Source: Bacillota bacterium (lineage in GTDB: Bacteria > Bacillota > Clostridia > Lachnospirales > Lachnospiraceae). From it: DNA of 17,420 nucleotides. Where the stretch lies: NCBI GenBank assembly GCA_023460575.1, contig JAEWPQ010000139.1:1-17420 (forward strand), read 5' to 3'. The translations under genes and the position numbers were made by a program. The first letter of the stretch is position 1. The number at the start of each line of letters is the position of its first letter. Below, piece after piece: positions 7,560 to 14,690 of this stretch. Below the pieces are notes generated by a model that worked only from the letters and a program-made list of their open reading frames with translations, searched no databases and was not told where the DNA came from.

Positions 7560-8696
7560 TTACTGTACGGTTGCCATACCATTCACTGACCAGTTATACA
7601 TTTCCATGGTCCAGAACCAATCCATATCTGCAATTTTTAATTCATTCTGTTTTGTCAGATAATCCGTCTGCTGCTGTAAATATTCCAGCTGCCCGATGGT
7701 GCCCAAAATGTTTTTCTGTGATGCGATATCCATTTTTCTTGATTCTTCCTCTAAAGCACTTTGTGCTTCTTTGTAAGCCACTTCAGCCTGCACGACATCA
7801 CGGTATTTCTTATCAAGATCTGTACCTATCTTTTCTTTATTATCCTTGATTTTAATCCGATAAGAGTCTTTCACCACTTCTGATACTGCATTTTCCAGCT
7901 TTCTCTGGTTCAGTTTAAGCTCATAATTACTGTCAACTGCTTTGGAATAATCTGAATCAGGATTCATATTGGGTATCCTTGCCGGATCTGCTGCCGGAAT
8001 CTGACTCATGTCCGGGGAAGCCTGATAACCCCAGCCCAGCATGACGCAAAGTGTCTGTTTCAGTTTTCTAATCGATGCTTCTGTCTGAATGACAGCAGTC
8101 TCGGTTTTTTGAAGATTATTTCTGGCATTCAGCACATCAACATTTGTTGAGGATCCGATATCTCTCTGAACTTCTGTCACCCGAAGCACTTCTGTGAGCA
8201 GTTTCTGATTCTGTTTCAGGACCTCCAGATTAAGAATGGACTTATAATAAGAAATCATGTTAGACTGTGCCATAATGGCCAGATTTTTTTCAGTCTGGAG
8301 ATTGGAATACCTCATTACCTCTAAGTCAAACACATTATCATCTGCTTTTTTCTCCAATGAGCGGGCCTGTGCCTCTGCCGTGGCATCTGCAAGGTCATCA
8401 TCACCAGTTATATTTCCCCGAATGTCATCCGCATCATCCCGATACGACCGGGCAACATCATCTGCAGTCGGATCATCTCTCTGTTTGGAATATTCCACCT
8501 GGTTATTTAAGACCGTCGCATTGTATTCATGAATCAAATCTTCTATTTCTCCGTATTCCATGGTATTGTCACGAAGTTTCTCCCATTCTGCATCTGAACG
8601 GGCAAATGTTGGACTGGCAAATGCTTCATTTGAACGGAATATTAAAACTGCCGATAAAAGAATTAGTACAAATTGTTTCTTTTTTTTATTAATCAT
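7560..8696 (-). CDS. TolC-like (outer membrane efflux protein family) secreted protein 1
   Basis: A 378-aa protein with a clear signal peptide (MINKKKKQ followed by a hydrophobic run, cleavage after EAFA near residue 27). The body is almost entirely helical. The central segment GSSTNVDVLNARNNLQKTET, then a Leu-rich helix and CVMLGWG, is the classical TolC/OEP repeat pattern. A second repeat near the C-terminus contains GTIGQLEYLQQQTDYLTKQ. A DDADDIR block (about residues 87-93) matches the block in protein 2, so the pair arose by duplication. AAGGAG lies 8 bp before the ATG. It is second in the operon, 15 bp after the TetR gene, and its stop abuts the ribosome site of protein 2. There is no lipobox, so it is secreted or retained in the envelope by its partners. 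Confidence 0.78.
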   Translation of the reverse strand: MINKKKKQFVLILLSAVLIFRSNEAFASPTFARSDAEWEKLRDNTMEYGEIEDLIHEYNATVLNNQVEYSKQRDDPTADDVARSYRDDADDIRGNITGDDDLADATAEAQARSLEKKADDNVFDLEVMRYSNLQTEKNLAIMAQSNMISYYKSILNLEVLKQNQKLLTEVLRVTEVQRDIGSSTNVDVLNARNNLQKTETAVIQTEASIRKLKQTLCVMLGWGYQASPDMSQIPAADPARIPNMNPDSDYSKAVDSNYELKLNQRKLENAVSEVVKDSYRIKIKDNKEKIGTDLDKKYRDVVQAEVAYKEAQSALEEESRKMDIASQKNILGTIGQLEYLQQQTDYLTKQNELKIADMDWFWTMEMYNWSVNGMATVQ

Positions 8697-8711
8697 TGCA
8701 ATTGCTCCTTC

Positions 8712-9356
8712 TTATCCTGCCTGCCTTTTCATATTTTGCCGGACTCCTTCTTCTACTACCTTGAACTGAAATTTAATTCCATCCAGAATCTCATCTATAT
8801 CTGCAGATTCCATAAAATACATTGCCATGGATTTCGCTACAAGAAAAAGAAGAAGTTCCAGCAGATCCGAAAGTTCTTCAATGCTTGAAACCGGACAGAC
8901 ACTATGATCCAGCTTATCAAAACAGCAACGAACCAGTTCCCGTTCTTCTTTACTCTTATTAAAAAAATCCTTAAAGCCTATCATACTTGTTTCTGTCATA
9001 AATTTTGCATCTAAAAATATATTCTTGTAAAATATAAAATCCTGCTGTTCCCGTCCGTAATTGATCAATACCAGGATCGAATTCCAAAATACCTGATAAA
9101 TATTACCTTCACATAATTCAAGATTTTGAAAAAACCACCTTTTGCAGGTTTCCTGAAAATCACGCAGCAGATAGGCAAGCAAATCTTCTTTATCTTCAAA
9201 ATAAGTATAAAAACTTCCCCTGGAGATATCAGCCTCTTTTATAATTTGATTTATAGAGACATCGGAAAAAGAAAATTTGGAAAATTCACGAATTGCCGCC
9301 CGCTTTATTTTTTCGCGTTTGATATCAGGTAAATGTAAAAAACGTTGTGTTGGCAT
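8712..9356 (-). CDS. TetR family transcriptional regulator of the efflux operon
   Basis: A 214-aa DNA-binding repressor. The N-terminal helix-turn-helix spans about residues 14-60 and contains the family hallmark ISRGSFYTYFEDKEDLL; the C-terminal part is the ligand-binding and dimerisation domain, with no recognisable subgroup. The start is the ATG at 9356, with AGGTGG 8 bp upstream; a GTG at 9368 is possible but less likely. It is the first gene of the operon, 15 bp before the first TolC-like gene, so it would be co-transcribed with the pump it presumably represses. A 15-bp perfect palindrome lies about 50 bp upstream and is the natural candidate for its operator, giving autoregulation and inducer-dependent pump expression. 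Confidence 0.92.
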   Translation of the reverse strand: MPTQRFLHLPDIKREKIKRAAIREFSKFSFSDVSINQIIKEADISRGSFYTYFEDKEDLLAYLLRDFQETCKRWFFQNLELCEGNIYQVFWNSILVLINYGREQQDFIFYKNIFLDAKFMTETSMIGFKDFFNKSKEERELVRCCFDKLDHSVCPVSSIEELSDLLELLLFLVAKSMAMYFMESADIDEILDGIKFQFKVVEEGVRQNMKRQAG

Positions 9357-9375
9357 AATTCCTTCCACCTTCTTA

Positions 9376-9381
9376 ATTATA
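9376..9381 (-). promoter_or_regulatory. Possible -10 element of the TetR/efflux operon
   Basis: The minus strand has a perfect TATAAT (9381-9376) just before the TetR ribosome site. No good -35 lies 16-18 bp upstream; TTGTCA inside the palindrome is 27 bp away, which is too far. The start would give a very short leader. I treat the exact promoter as uncertain. Confidence 0.35.
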
Positions 9382-9407
9382 AAAAAAACCTAAACTTTAT
9401 TAAAAAA

Positions 9408-9422
9408 ATGACAACTTGTCAT
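9408..9422 (-). promoter_or_regulatory. 15-bp perfect palindrome, candidate TetR operator
   Basis: ATGACAA and TTGTCAT flank a single central base. It is the only strong symmetric site between the upstream terminator and the TetR gene. Its size and symmetry fit a TetR dimer site. Confidence 0.6.
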
Positions 9423-9430
9423 CTTACGGT

Positions 9431-9463
9431 CAAAACATATGGCGGAAAATATCCGCCATATGT
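9431..9463 (-). terminator. Hairpin terminator after the cell-wall-binding protein gene
   Basis: A perfect 12-bp stem (9435-9446 with 9452-9463) and a 5-nt loop lie 29 bp past the stop codon at 9492. The T tract on the minus strand is short (TTTT, including the last paired base), so termination may be incomplete and some read-through into the efflux operon is possible. Confidence 0.65.
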
Positions 9464-9491
9464 TATATATGAAACCTTTGTCAGAGCATAA

Positions 9492-11243
9492 TTAGCTTTC
9501 TACGTAGAGAGCTGTGATATCATTACCCTTCTGATCGTAGCAACGGTCATCGCCATCTTTTGCTTTATGCTTATTCTTCTGAACAGTACCAGAAGTATTT
9601 ACAAGTTTGTAGGTAATACCGGCCTTTCTGGCTGCCTCGTAGTTGATATTGTAATATTCATCATATTTATCTTTATCATTTAACATGCTGTCATTACGTA
9701 CAAGCCAGCTCTTGCCGTCTGCACTTGCCTTACCTTCTGCCTCCAGATCATCCATAAACTCATCTGTATCCAGAATGCTGTATCTTGTCTTTGTGGATTC
9801 GCCCTCTTTTGTCTCTTTAATCTTGACTACAGAGTACTTATCATCCTTATCAGCCTCTAACAGCATACCTGCCATATAGTACTTGTCATCATCAATGCCA
9901 GTTTTACCTGCACCTTTAAAGGTACCTGACTTGTTAAAGAAGAAGTTGAAGGTTTCTCCATCAATTTCAACGCTCTGTTTATTTGTCTTCATGGAGCCAT
10001 CATTACCGTTGCCAAAGTTATAGCAGTAGTAACCTTCATCCAGCCAGTGATTTGCATTATCCTTGAAACGGTCTTCCGTATCGAATGGGAAATCATCATC
10101 ATCATCATCTATAATATCAATGATATCCTTGTTAGGATTATCCTCTTCGAATTTATAGAATTTCAAACCGTCCTTCATTCTTCCCTTTGTATCAAAGGCA
10201 TACTTCTTACCGTTAATGGTTTTGATTTCACCTGAAACCAGCTGTCCTTCATTATCGGAATAGTACCAGTAATCTTCATCATCATTATATTTCTCTAAAT
10301 GCAGATTCTCATCCGGAACAACTTTAAACCAACCCTTGGTAATTCTTGCACCATCTTCTGGAGAACCGAAATATCTCCATTCTCTGGTGTAATCATTGGC
10401 GCCCTGACCTGTGGAAGCTGTAGCAGAAGTAGCGTTTGCTTTTGTTGCAGTTGCATCCCAGAGAATCCACTCTGCATTCATACGGCCCCACTCATCAAAG
10501 CTGTACTTTTTGCCATTGATGGTTTTTCCGTCTTTACTTGTCTGCTTCTTACCGTTGCTCTTAAACCAGAACCAACGCTCCTGCTCTTCATCATCAAAGG
10601 TATTATGGCTGGAAACTCTGGCATTGCCATCTTTGGCAGCATCATCGTAATCATCGTCGGTAATCTCAATGGTAGCCCAGCCTGTTGTCTTTGCTCCATC
10701 ATCTTCTTTGCCGCAATAATAAATTCCTTCTTTCCATGCATCATCGCCGGTTTCTCTTTCACCATCATCGTTAACCCAGCCGAAAAGCATCTTGCCTTCG
10801 TCATCAAAGATATACTCTTTGCCGTTAACGGATTTAAAGGAAGCTGTATCGCTGCTGGTAGAGCTCTTGTAAGCTTTACCATTGGAGCCAAAATAGTACC
10901 AGTTATTTACAGGCTCGTCATCGTCATCGCTGCCATCATAATCTTCATTCTCCATGGATACCCATTTGTTGGTTACCATAGCACCGTTCTCGTCTACATA
11001 GTAGTATTCATCATCAAATTCTACAATAATATCAGTAGCCATCTCGCCGCTATCGTTTAAGTAGAACCAGTTGTCACCGGACTTAGCCCACTTCTCGGTT
11101 TCTTTGTCTCCGCTTCTGTTGTAATACACCCATGTACCATTCTCTTCCTGCCAGCCGGTAGCTGCGAAAGAAGACATGGAAGCACCTAATGCCAGCAGTG
11201 CTGCTGTTGATAAAACAGCAACTAATTTGGTCTGCTTTCTCAT
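9492..11243 (-). CDS. Secreted acidic cell-wall-binding repeat protein
   Basis: A 583-aa surface protein. The start is the ATG at 11243: it begins a clean signal peptide (MRKQTKLVAVLSTAALLALG, cleavage after SSFA near residue 27). AGGAG is 12 bp away, a slightly long spacing. Nearly all of the mature protein is made of aromatic-rich repeats of the choline/cell-wall-binding type, for example GTWVYYNRSG, NWFYLNDSGEMATD, YYYVDENGAMVTNKW, and NGKKYSFDEWGRM twice in variant form. I count at least ten units by eye. No catalytic domain is visible. The protein is exceptionally rich in Asp and Glu, including a run of six Asp encoded by a pure triplet repeat. Its repeats are expected to attach it non-covalently to wall polymers; its function is unknown. 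It has its own promoter and terminator. Confidence 0.88.
   Translation of the reverse strand: MRKQTKLVAVLSTAALLALGASMSSFAATGWQEENGTWVYYNRSGDKETEKWAKSGDNWFYLNDSGEMATDIIVEFDDEYYYVDENGAMVTNKWVSMENEDYDGSDDDDEPVNNWYYFGSNGKAYKSSTSSDTASFKSVNGKEYIFDDEGKMLFGWVNDDGERETGDDAWKEGIYYCGKEDDGAKTTGWATIEITDDDYDDAAKDGNARVSSHNTFDDEEQERWFWFKSNGKKQTSKDGKTINGKKYSFDEWGRMNAEWILWDATATKANATSATASTGQGANDYTREWRYFGSPEDGARITKGWFKVVPDENLHLEKYNDDEDYWYYSDNEGQLVSGEIKTINGKKYAFDTKGRMKDGLKFYKFEEDNPNKDIIDIIDDDDDDFPFDTEDRFKDNANHWLDEGYYCYNFGNGNDGSMKTNKQSVEIDGETFNFFFNKSGTFKGAGKTGIDDDKYYMAGMLLEADKDDKYSVVKIKETKEGESTKTRYSILDTDEFMDDLEAEGKASADGKSWLVRNDSMLNDKDKYDEYYNINYEAARKAGITYKLVNTSGTVQKNKHKAKDGDDRCYDQKGNDITALYVES
10092..10109 (-). repeat. 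In-frame triplet repeat coding for Asp
   Basis: Six exact copies of ATC on the plus strand (GAT on the coding strand) encode six consecutive Asp residues in the cell-wall-binding protein. Slippage here would change the number of Asp residues without shifting the frame. Confidence 0.8.
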
Positions 11244-11312
11244 AATAAATGCACTCTCCTTTTTTTCTTTTTGAAATATTTTAGATGAAATTCCTAATTG
11301 CATCACATGGCT

Positions 11313-11341
11313 ATTATACTTCTAATATTGGAAATTATCGA
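11313..11341 (-). promoter_or_regulatory. Promoter of the cell-wall-binding protein gene
   Basis: The minus strand has a perfect TATAAT (11318-11313). The -35 region, near 11336-11342, is only a weak match (TTCGAT or TCGATA). Transcription would start about 60 nt before the ATG. Confidence 0.5.
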
Positions 11342-11401
11342 AAGCAAAACCAGTTTTAGCCACTATTTATGATTTATTTTTACTATTTTTTCGAATTTTT
11401 C

Positions 11402-11430
11402 TTGATTTTTTAATGAACAGTTTATATACT
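11402..11430 (+). promoter_or_regulatory. Promoter of the recombinase genes
   Basis: TTGATT (11402-11407), 17 bp, then TATACT (11425-11430). Start expected near 11437, about 40 nt before the first recombinase ATG. Confidence 0.65.
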
Positions 11431-11443
11431 TGTGTTAAACTGT
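11417..11443 (+). repeat. Inverted repeat spanning the recombinase -10 box
   Basis: ACAGTTTA (11417-11424) and TAAACTGT (11436-11443) are perfect 8-bp inverted arms, 11 bp apart, with the -10 box in the spacer. The layout fits either an operator or a tyrosine-recombinase binding site, where two inverted arms flank a short crossover region. The arms do not extend further as perfect matches. Confidence 0.45.
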
Positions 11444-11475
11444 ATTTGTTTGATTCTAAAAGGAGATGGAAAGAT

Positions 11476-12339
11476 ATGACGAAAGGAAATGTAATAACCG
11501 AAATTACAACCGAGAACAAAAGCGTCGTAGAGCAAAGCCTTGATGATTTCCAGGAATATTTGAAAATCAACAATATGTCTGCAAATACCATTCACGTATA
11601 TTCGTTTGCAGCAAGACAGTTTCTTGACCGCTACCATGTAATCAGCCATGATAACCTCATGCTCTATAAGTGCTACTTAATGGAGCATTACAAGCCTCAG
11701 ACGGTGAATTTGAGAATCAGGGCACTGAACTGCTACATGGAATCTTTAAAGCTTACTTCTTCAAAAATGCTGATGATACGCATCCAGCAAAAAACGTTCC
11801 TGGAGAACATCATCAGCCAGGCAGACTATGAGTATTTAAAAAACTGTCTCATCCGTGATGGAAACATGCTGTACTATTTTGTGGTTCGGTTTATGGCCGC
11901 CACCGGGGTGCGGGTCAGTGAACTAGTAATGACAAAAGTGGAACATGTAAAATGCGGACATATGGATATTTACTCCAAGGATAACAAAATAAGAAGAATC
12001 TACTTCCCTAAAACCCTGCGCGTGGAAGCACTTAAATGGCTTGGGCAGATCAACCGTGTCAGCGGATACGTTTTCTTAAACCGATACGGTGAACCAATCA
12101 CTCCTGCCGGGATACGCGGTCAGCTGAAAAAATTTACGGCGCTTTACGGTCTGGATCCAAAGGTCGTTTACCCCCACTCCTTCCGTCATCGTTTTGCAAA
12201 AAATTTTATTGAGAAATGCGGAGATATCTCCATGCTTTCTGATATTCTGGGTCATGAAAGTATTGAAACAACAAGAATTTACTTACATAGAAGCAGTACG
12301 GAACAAAAACAGATCGTGAATCAGATTGTGAATTGGTAG
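11476..12339 (+). CDS. Tyrosine recombinase (XerC/D-like), first of a tandem pair
   Basis: A 287-aa site-specific recombinase that breaks and rejoins DNA through a tyrosine nucleophile. The start is the ATG at 11476 with AAAAGGAG about 10 bp upstream; the longer ORF reaches back into the promoter. The N-terminal part (about 20-105) is a SAM-like core-binding domain. The catalytic domain shows all expected residues: Arg in ATGVRVSEL, Lys in SKDNKIRRIYF, His and Arg in HSFRHRFAKNF, His in LGHESIETT and the Tyr nucleophile in TRIYL. It is about as long as XerC/D and shorter than most phage or ICE integrases. It is a close paralogue of the next gene, which begins 6 bp after its stop. The pair is divergent from the cell-wall-binding protein gene. 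The target site is unknown. Confidence 0.9.
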   Translation: MTKGNVITEITTENKSVVEQSLDDFQEYLKINNMSANTIHVYSFAARQFLDRYHVISHDNLMLYKCYLMEHYKPQTVNLRIRALNCYMESLKLTSSKMLMIRIQQKTFLENIISQADYEYLKNCLIRDGNMLYYFVVRFMAATGVRVSELVMTKVEHVKCGHMDIYSKDNKIRRIYFPKTLRVEALKWLGQINRVSGYVFLNRYGEPITPAGIRGQLKKFTALYGLDPKVVYPHSFRHRFAKNFIEKCGDISMLSDILGHESIETTRIYLHRSSTEQKQIVNQIVNW

Positions 12340-12345
12340 GGAATT

Positions 12346-13191
12346 ATGCTGAATGAAGACTTATTAAATGAATTTAAGAAATATTTAAAGAAAAAGAATT
12401 TATCAGGCAACTCCATTACAGCCTATGCAGGCAGTGTGCGGCTTTTTTTCACCCTGTATAATGAAGTCACTCCTGAGAATCTCCAGCAGTATAAGATTTA
12501 TTTGATTCCTCGATACCGCCCGGCAACTGTAAATCAGCGTATATATGCCATCAACCATTTTTCCCGGTTTCTGTCAGAGACAAGTGAAGCGGATTCCATT
12601 TTGTTGTCATCCTACCATCTCCCGTCTGTTAAAGTGCAGCAGAAAACTTTTCTGGACACAATAATATCCAATGAAGATTATGAAATCTTTAAAGAGAAGC
12701 TGAAAGAAGAAAAAAATTATTTCTGGTATTTTATTGTACGCTTTCTTGCCGCTACAGGTGCCAGGGTCAGCGAACTGATTCAGATAAAAGAAGAGCATTT
12801 AAAGCTGGGTTATTTGGATCTGTATTCCAAGGGAGGAAAGATACGCCGTATCTACTTTCCTGATTCCCTTAGTGAAGAGGCGCTGGCATGGTGTCAGGAC
12901 CGGGGTGTCCAAAGCGGCTTTCTGTTTTTGAATAAATCTGGTCATTTGATTACCCCCAGGGGAATTAATTACCAGCTGAAGCATCTGGCCAGCCGCTATG
13001 GGATAGATCCCGATACGGTCTACCCCCATTCATTCCGACACCGTTTTGCAAAGAATTTTTTAGCACGCAATAATGACATTTCACTTCTTGCCGATTTAAT
13101 GGGGCACGAAAGCATCGAGACAACCAGAATCTACCTGACCCGTTCCAGCCAGGAACAACAACAGCTCCTTGACGAAATTATCACATGGTAA
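12346..13191 (+). CDS. Tyrosine recombinase (XerC/D-like), second of a tandem pair
   Basis: A 281-aa paralogue of the preceding recombinase; by eye about half or more of the catalytic domain is identical, including QKTFL near the domain start, YPHSFRHRFAKNF and GHESIETTRIYL. All catalytic residues are present: Arg in ATGARVSEL, Lys in SKGGKIRRIYF, His/Arg in HSFRHRF, His in GHES and Tyr in TRIYL. It starts 6 bp after the upstream stop with only a weak AGGGA site, so translational coupling is likely. The N-terminal halves differ more than the catalytic halves, which suggests that the two proteins recognise related but different half sites, as XerC and XerD do. This is inference. Confidence 0.9.
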   Translation: MLNEDLLNEFKKYLKKKNLSGNSITAYAGSVRLFFTLYNEVTPENLQQYKIYLIPRYRPATVNQRIYAINHFSRFLSETSEADSILLSSYHLPSVKVQQKTFLDTIISNEDYEIFKEKLKEEKNYFWYFIVRFLAATGARVSELIQIKEEHLKLGYLDLYSKGGKIRRIYFPDSLSEEALAWCQDRGVQSGFLFLNKSGHLITPRGINYQLKHLASRYGIDPDTVYPHSFRHRFAKNFLARNNDISLLADLMGHESIETTRIYLTRSSQEQQQLLDEIITW

Positions 13192-13236
13192 GCTTGTTTT
13201 TTCATGTTTTTTGTTTCTTTTTTTTCATTTTTGCGA

Positions 13237-13242
13237 TATACT
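13237..13242 (+). promoter_or_regulatory. Possible -10 box before the ATPase gene
   Basis: TATACT follows a long T-rich stretch between the second recombinase and the ATPase. No clear -35 is visible. The ATPase may simply be co-transcribed with the recombinases, since I see no terminator in the 73-bp gap. Confidence 0.25.
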
Positions 13243-13264
13243 TTCAAAAAGGAGGATAAAACGT

Positions 13265-14485
13265 ATGCTAATCTCTTTTCGGTTTAAAAACTTCCGTTCC
13301 TTTTTGGACGAGACTTTTATTAATATGAAGGCTGTCACCTACAAAGAACTTCCTGACCACTTAATTCCGTTCGATAACCAAAAGTTGATAAAGACGCTGG
13401 CCATCTACGGACCTAATTCAAGCGGAAAAAGTAATTTATTCTTTGCCTTTGCCAGTTTTCATTCCCTGATATTCTGGCAGCTTTTTCCTTCCCAGGCATC
13501 CTCTAAAAACCGTTTCATTAACCTTTTACAGCTGAATTCCATGGACAGGATTATCCCCTTTCAGTCGGAGGAAAAGAAGGAACTCCCTACGGAGATGGAA
13601 ATTTCCTTTTTAAGCAATAACAGAATTTACGAATATGGTTTTTCCATCTGTTCTCAAAAAATTATTACAGAGCACCTGACAGTTGATCACCATCTGGTAT
13701 TTTCGCGTACTGAAAAGGAACTGTCCTACGGCCGTTTCTATGAAAAATGCATGCGGTCAAAGTCAGGAATCCGCCCACAGGATACCCGGTTATTCTGTTC
13801 TATTCTGGTATCCCTTGATGTCCCTGAGCTGACAGCAATTATGAAACCATTTGAAAAATTTTTTTCCAGTAAAATTTTCTATTTTTTTGACATTTTAGAA
13901 CCGCTTCAGATTCTTGGAAATACAATATTGGATGGTTTGCTGTTTAAAATTATGGTAAATCCGGAAGCCATTGAATTCAGCCTGTCCCAGCTTCGTAAAC
14001 TTGGGGTACCTGTAGAAGACATTATTGTTGATAATGGAATCCCAAAACTTGGATTTCTTACTAAATCCCGGTCAAACGGCCAGTTGTTTGTCAAATATCT
14101 GGACATTACAGAGATTTCTTCAGGTACGCTGAAAAATCTGTTTATGTTTTTAAGAATTTATGAGCTGAGTCAGAATGGCGGTATTCTGATGGTTGACAGC
14201 ATCTCCAGTGCATTCCACCCCGCTGTCACCAAATTTATAGTTGATTCCTTTCAGCAGGAATCAAACAAGAATGTACAGCTTATTTTCTCCACTCACGATA
14301 TCTCAATTTTAAATAACCAGCAGTTTCGGCGTGATGAGGTGGCTTTCGTTGACATGAATGAATATGGGGAATCAAGTCTCTACACCCTGGCAGATATTAA
14401 GGTCCGGTCAGATGCCAGCTTCTCCAAGGACTATCTTCTTGGAAAATACGGAGCCATTCCTCTTGTTAAGGATACAATCTTTTGA
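13265..14485 (+). CDS. AAA ATPase, RloA/AbiL-like (AAA_15/AAA_21 group), Walker B Glu missing
   Basis: A 406-aa SMC/ABC-type ATP-binding protein. The start is the ATG at 13265 with AAGGAGG 9 bp upstream; it begins with the family-typical MLISFRFKNFRSF. Walker A is GPNSSGKS (residues 49-56), the signature is EISSGTLKNL (about 284-292), the H-loop is FSTHD (341-345), and the C-terminus ends YLLGKYGAIPL, which I recall as typical of RloA-like proteins. The Walker B segment reads GILMVDSISSAFHP, so the catalytic Glu after Asp311 is Ser312. The next acidic position (usually Asp or Glu before the LHP motif) is Ser as well. It may therefore bind ATP without hydrolysing it efficiently. RloA-like genes usually have a nuclease-like RloB partner downstream; none is seen here. 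Confidence 0.82.
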   Translation: MLISFRFKNFRSFLDETFINMKAVTYKELPDHLIPFDNQKLIKTLAIYGPNSSGKSNLFFAFASFHSLIFWQLFPSQASSKNRFINLLQLNSMDRIIPFQSEEKKELPTEMEISFLSNNRIYEYGFSICSQKIITEHLTVDHHLVFSRTEKELSYGRFYEKCMRSKSGIRPQDTRLFCSILVSLDVPELTAIMKPFEKFFSSKIFYFFDILEPLQILGNTILDGLLFKIMVNPEAIEFSLSQLRKLGVPVEDIIVDNGIPKLGFLTKSRSNGQLFVKYLDITEISSGTLKNLFMFLRIYELSQNGGILMVDSISSAFHPAVTKFIVDSFQQESNKNVQLIFSTHDISILNNQQFRRDEVAFVDMNEYGESSLYTLADIKVRSDASFSKDYLLGKYGAIPLVKDTIF

Positions 14486-14505
14486 TTATAAAAAAGTTCT
14501 ATACG

Positions 14506-14553
14506 GAATGTTGGGGTGTGCTTAAAAAGCACACTTCCAACATTCTTTTTATT
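14506..14553 (+). terminator. Terminator after the recombinase/ATPase genes
   Basis: A long hairpin pairs GAATGTTGG (14506-14514) with CCAACATTC (14537-14545), continues inward as a TGTGCTT/AAGCACA stem, and is followed by TTTTTATTG. It lies 21 bp after the ATPase stop. Confidence 0.85.
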
Positions 14554-14690
14554 GTAATAAAATACATCTATAAGAAGCCTCCCAAACGCATTATCCCGAC
14601 CAAAGTTTAATGTTACGGAGGTGACCCTTTATAAAATGTATCCTAATTATAGCAAGGCATATCCCTTTTCAGAGAAAAGCCCACCTCAAT

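Noticed and set aside
10299..11060. Long open frame on the plus strand (253 codons) opposite the cell-wall-binding protein gene
   Set aside because: It lies wholly inside the coding strand of a well-supported secreted repeat protein. Its hydrophobic composition (many Ile, Val, Phe) is the expected complement of an Asp/Glu/Lys-rich gene, and it has no ribosome site.
11308..11362. TGGCTA / TAGCCA inverted pair around the promoter of the cell-wall-binding gene, as a possible invertible switch
   Set aside because: Only 6-bp arms; invertible switches usually have longer repeats, and such a match is expected by chance in AT-rich intergenic DNA.
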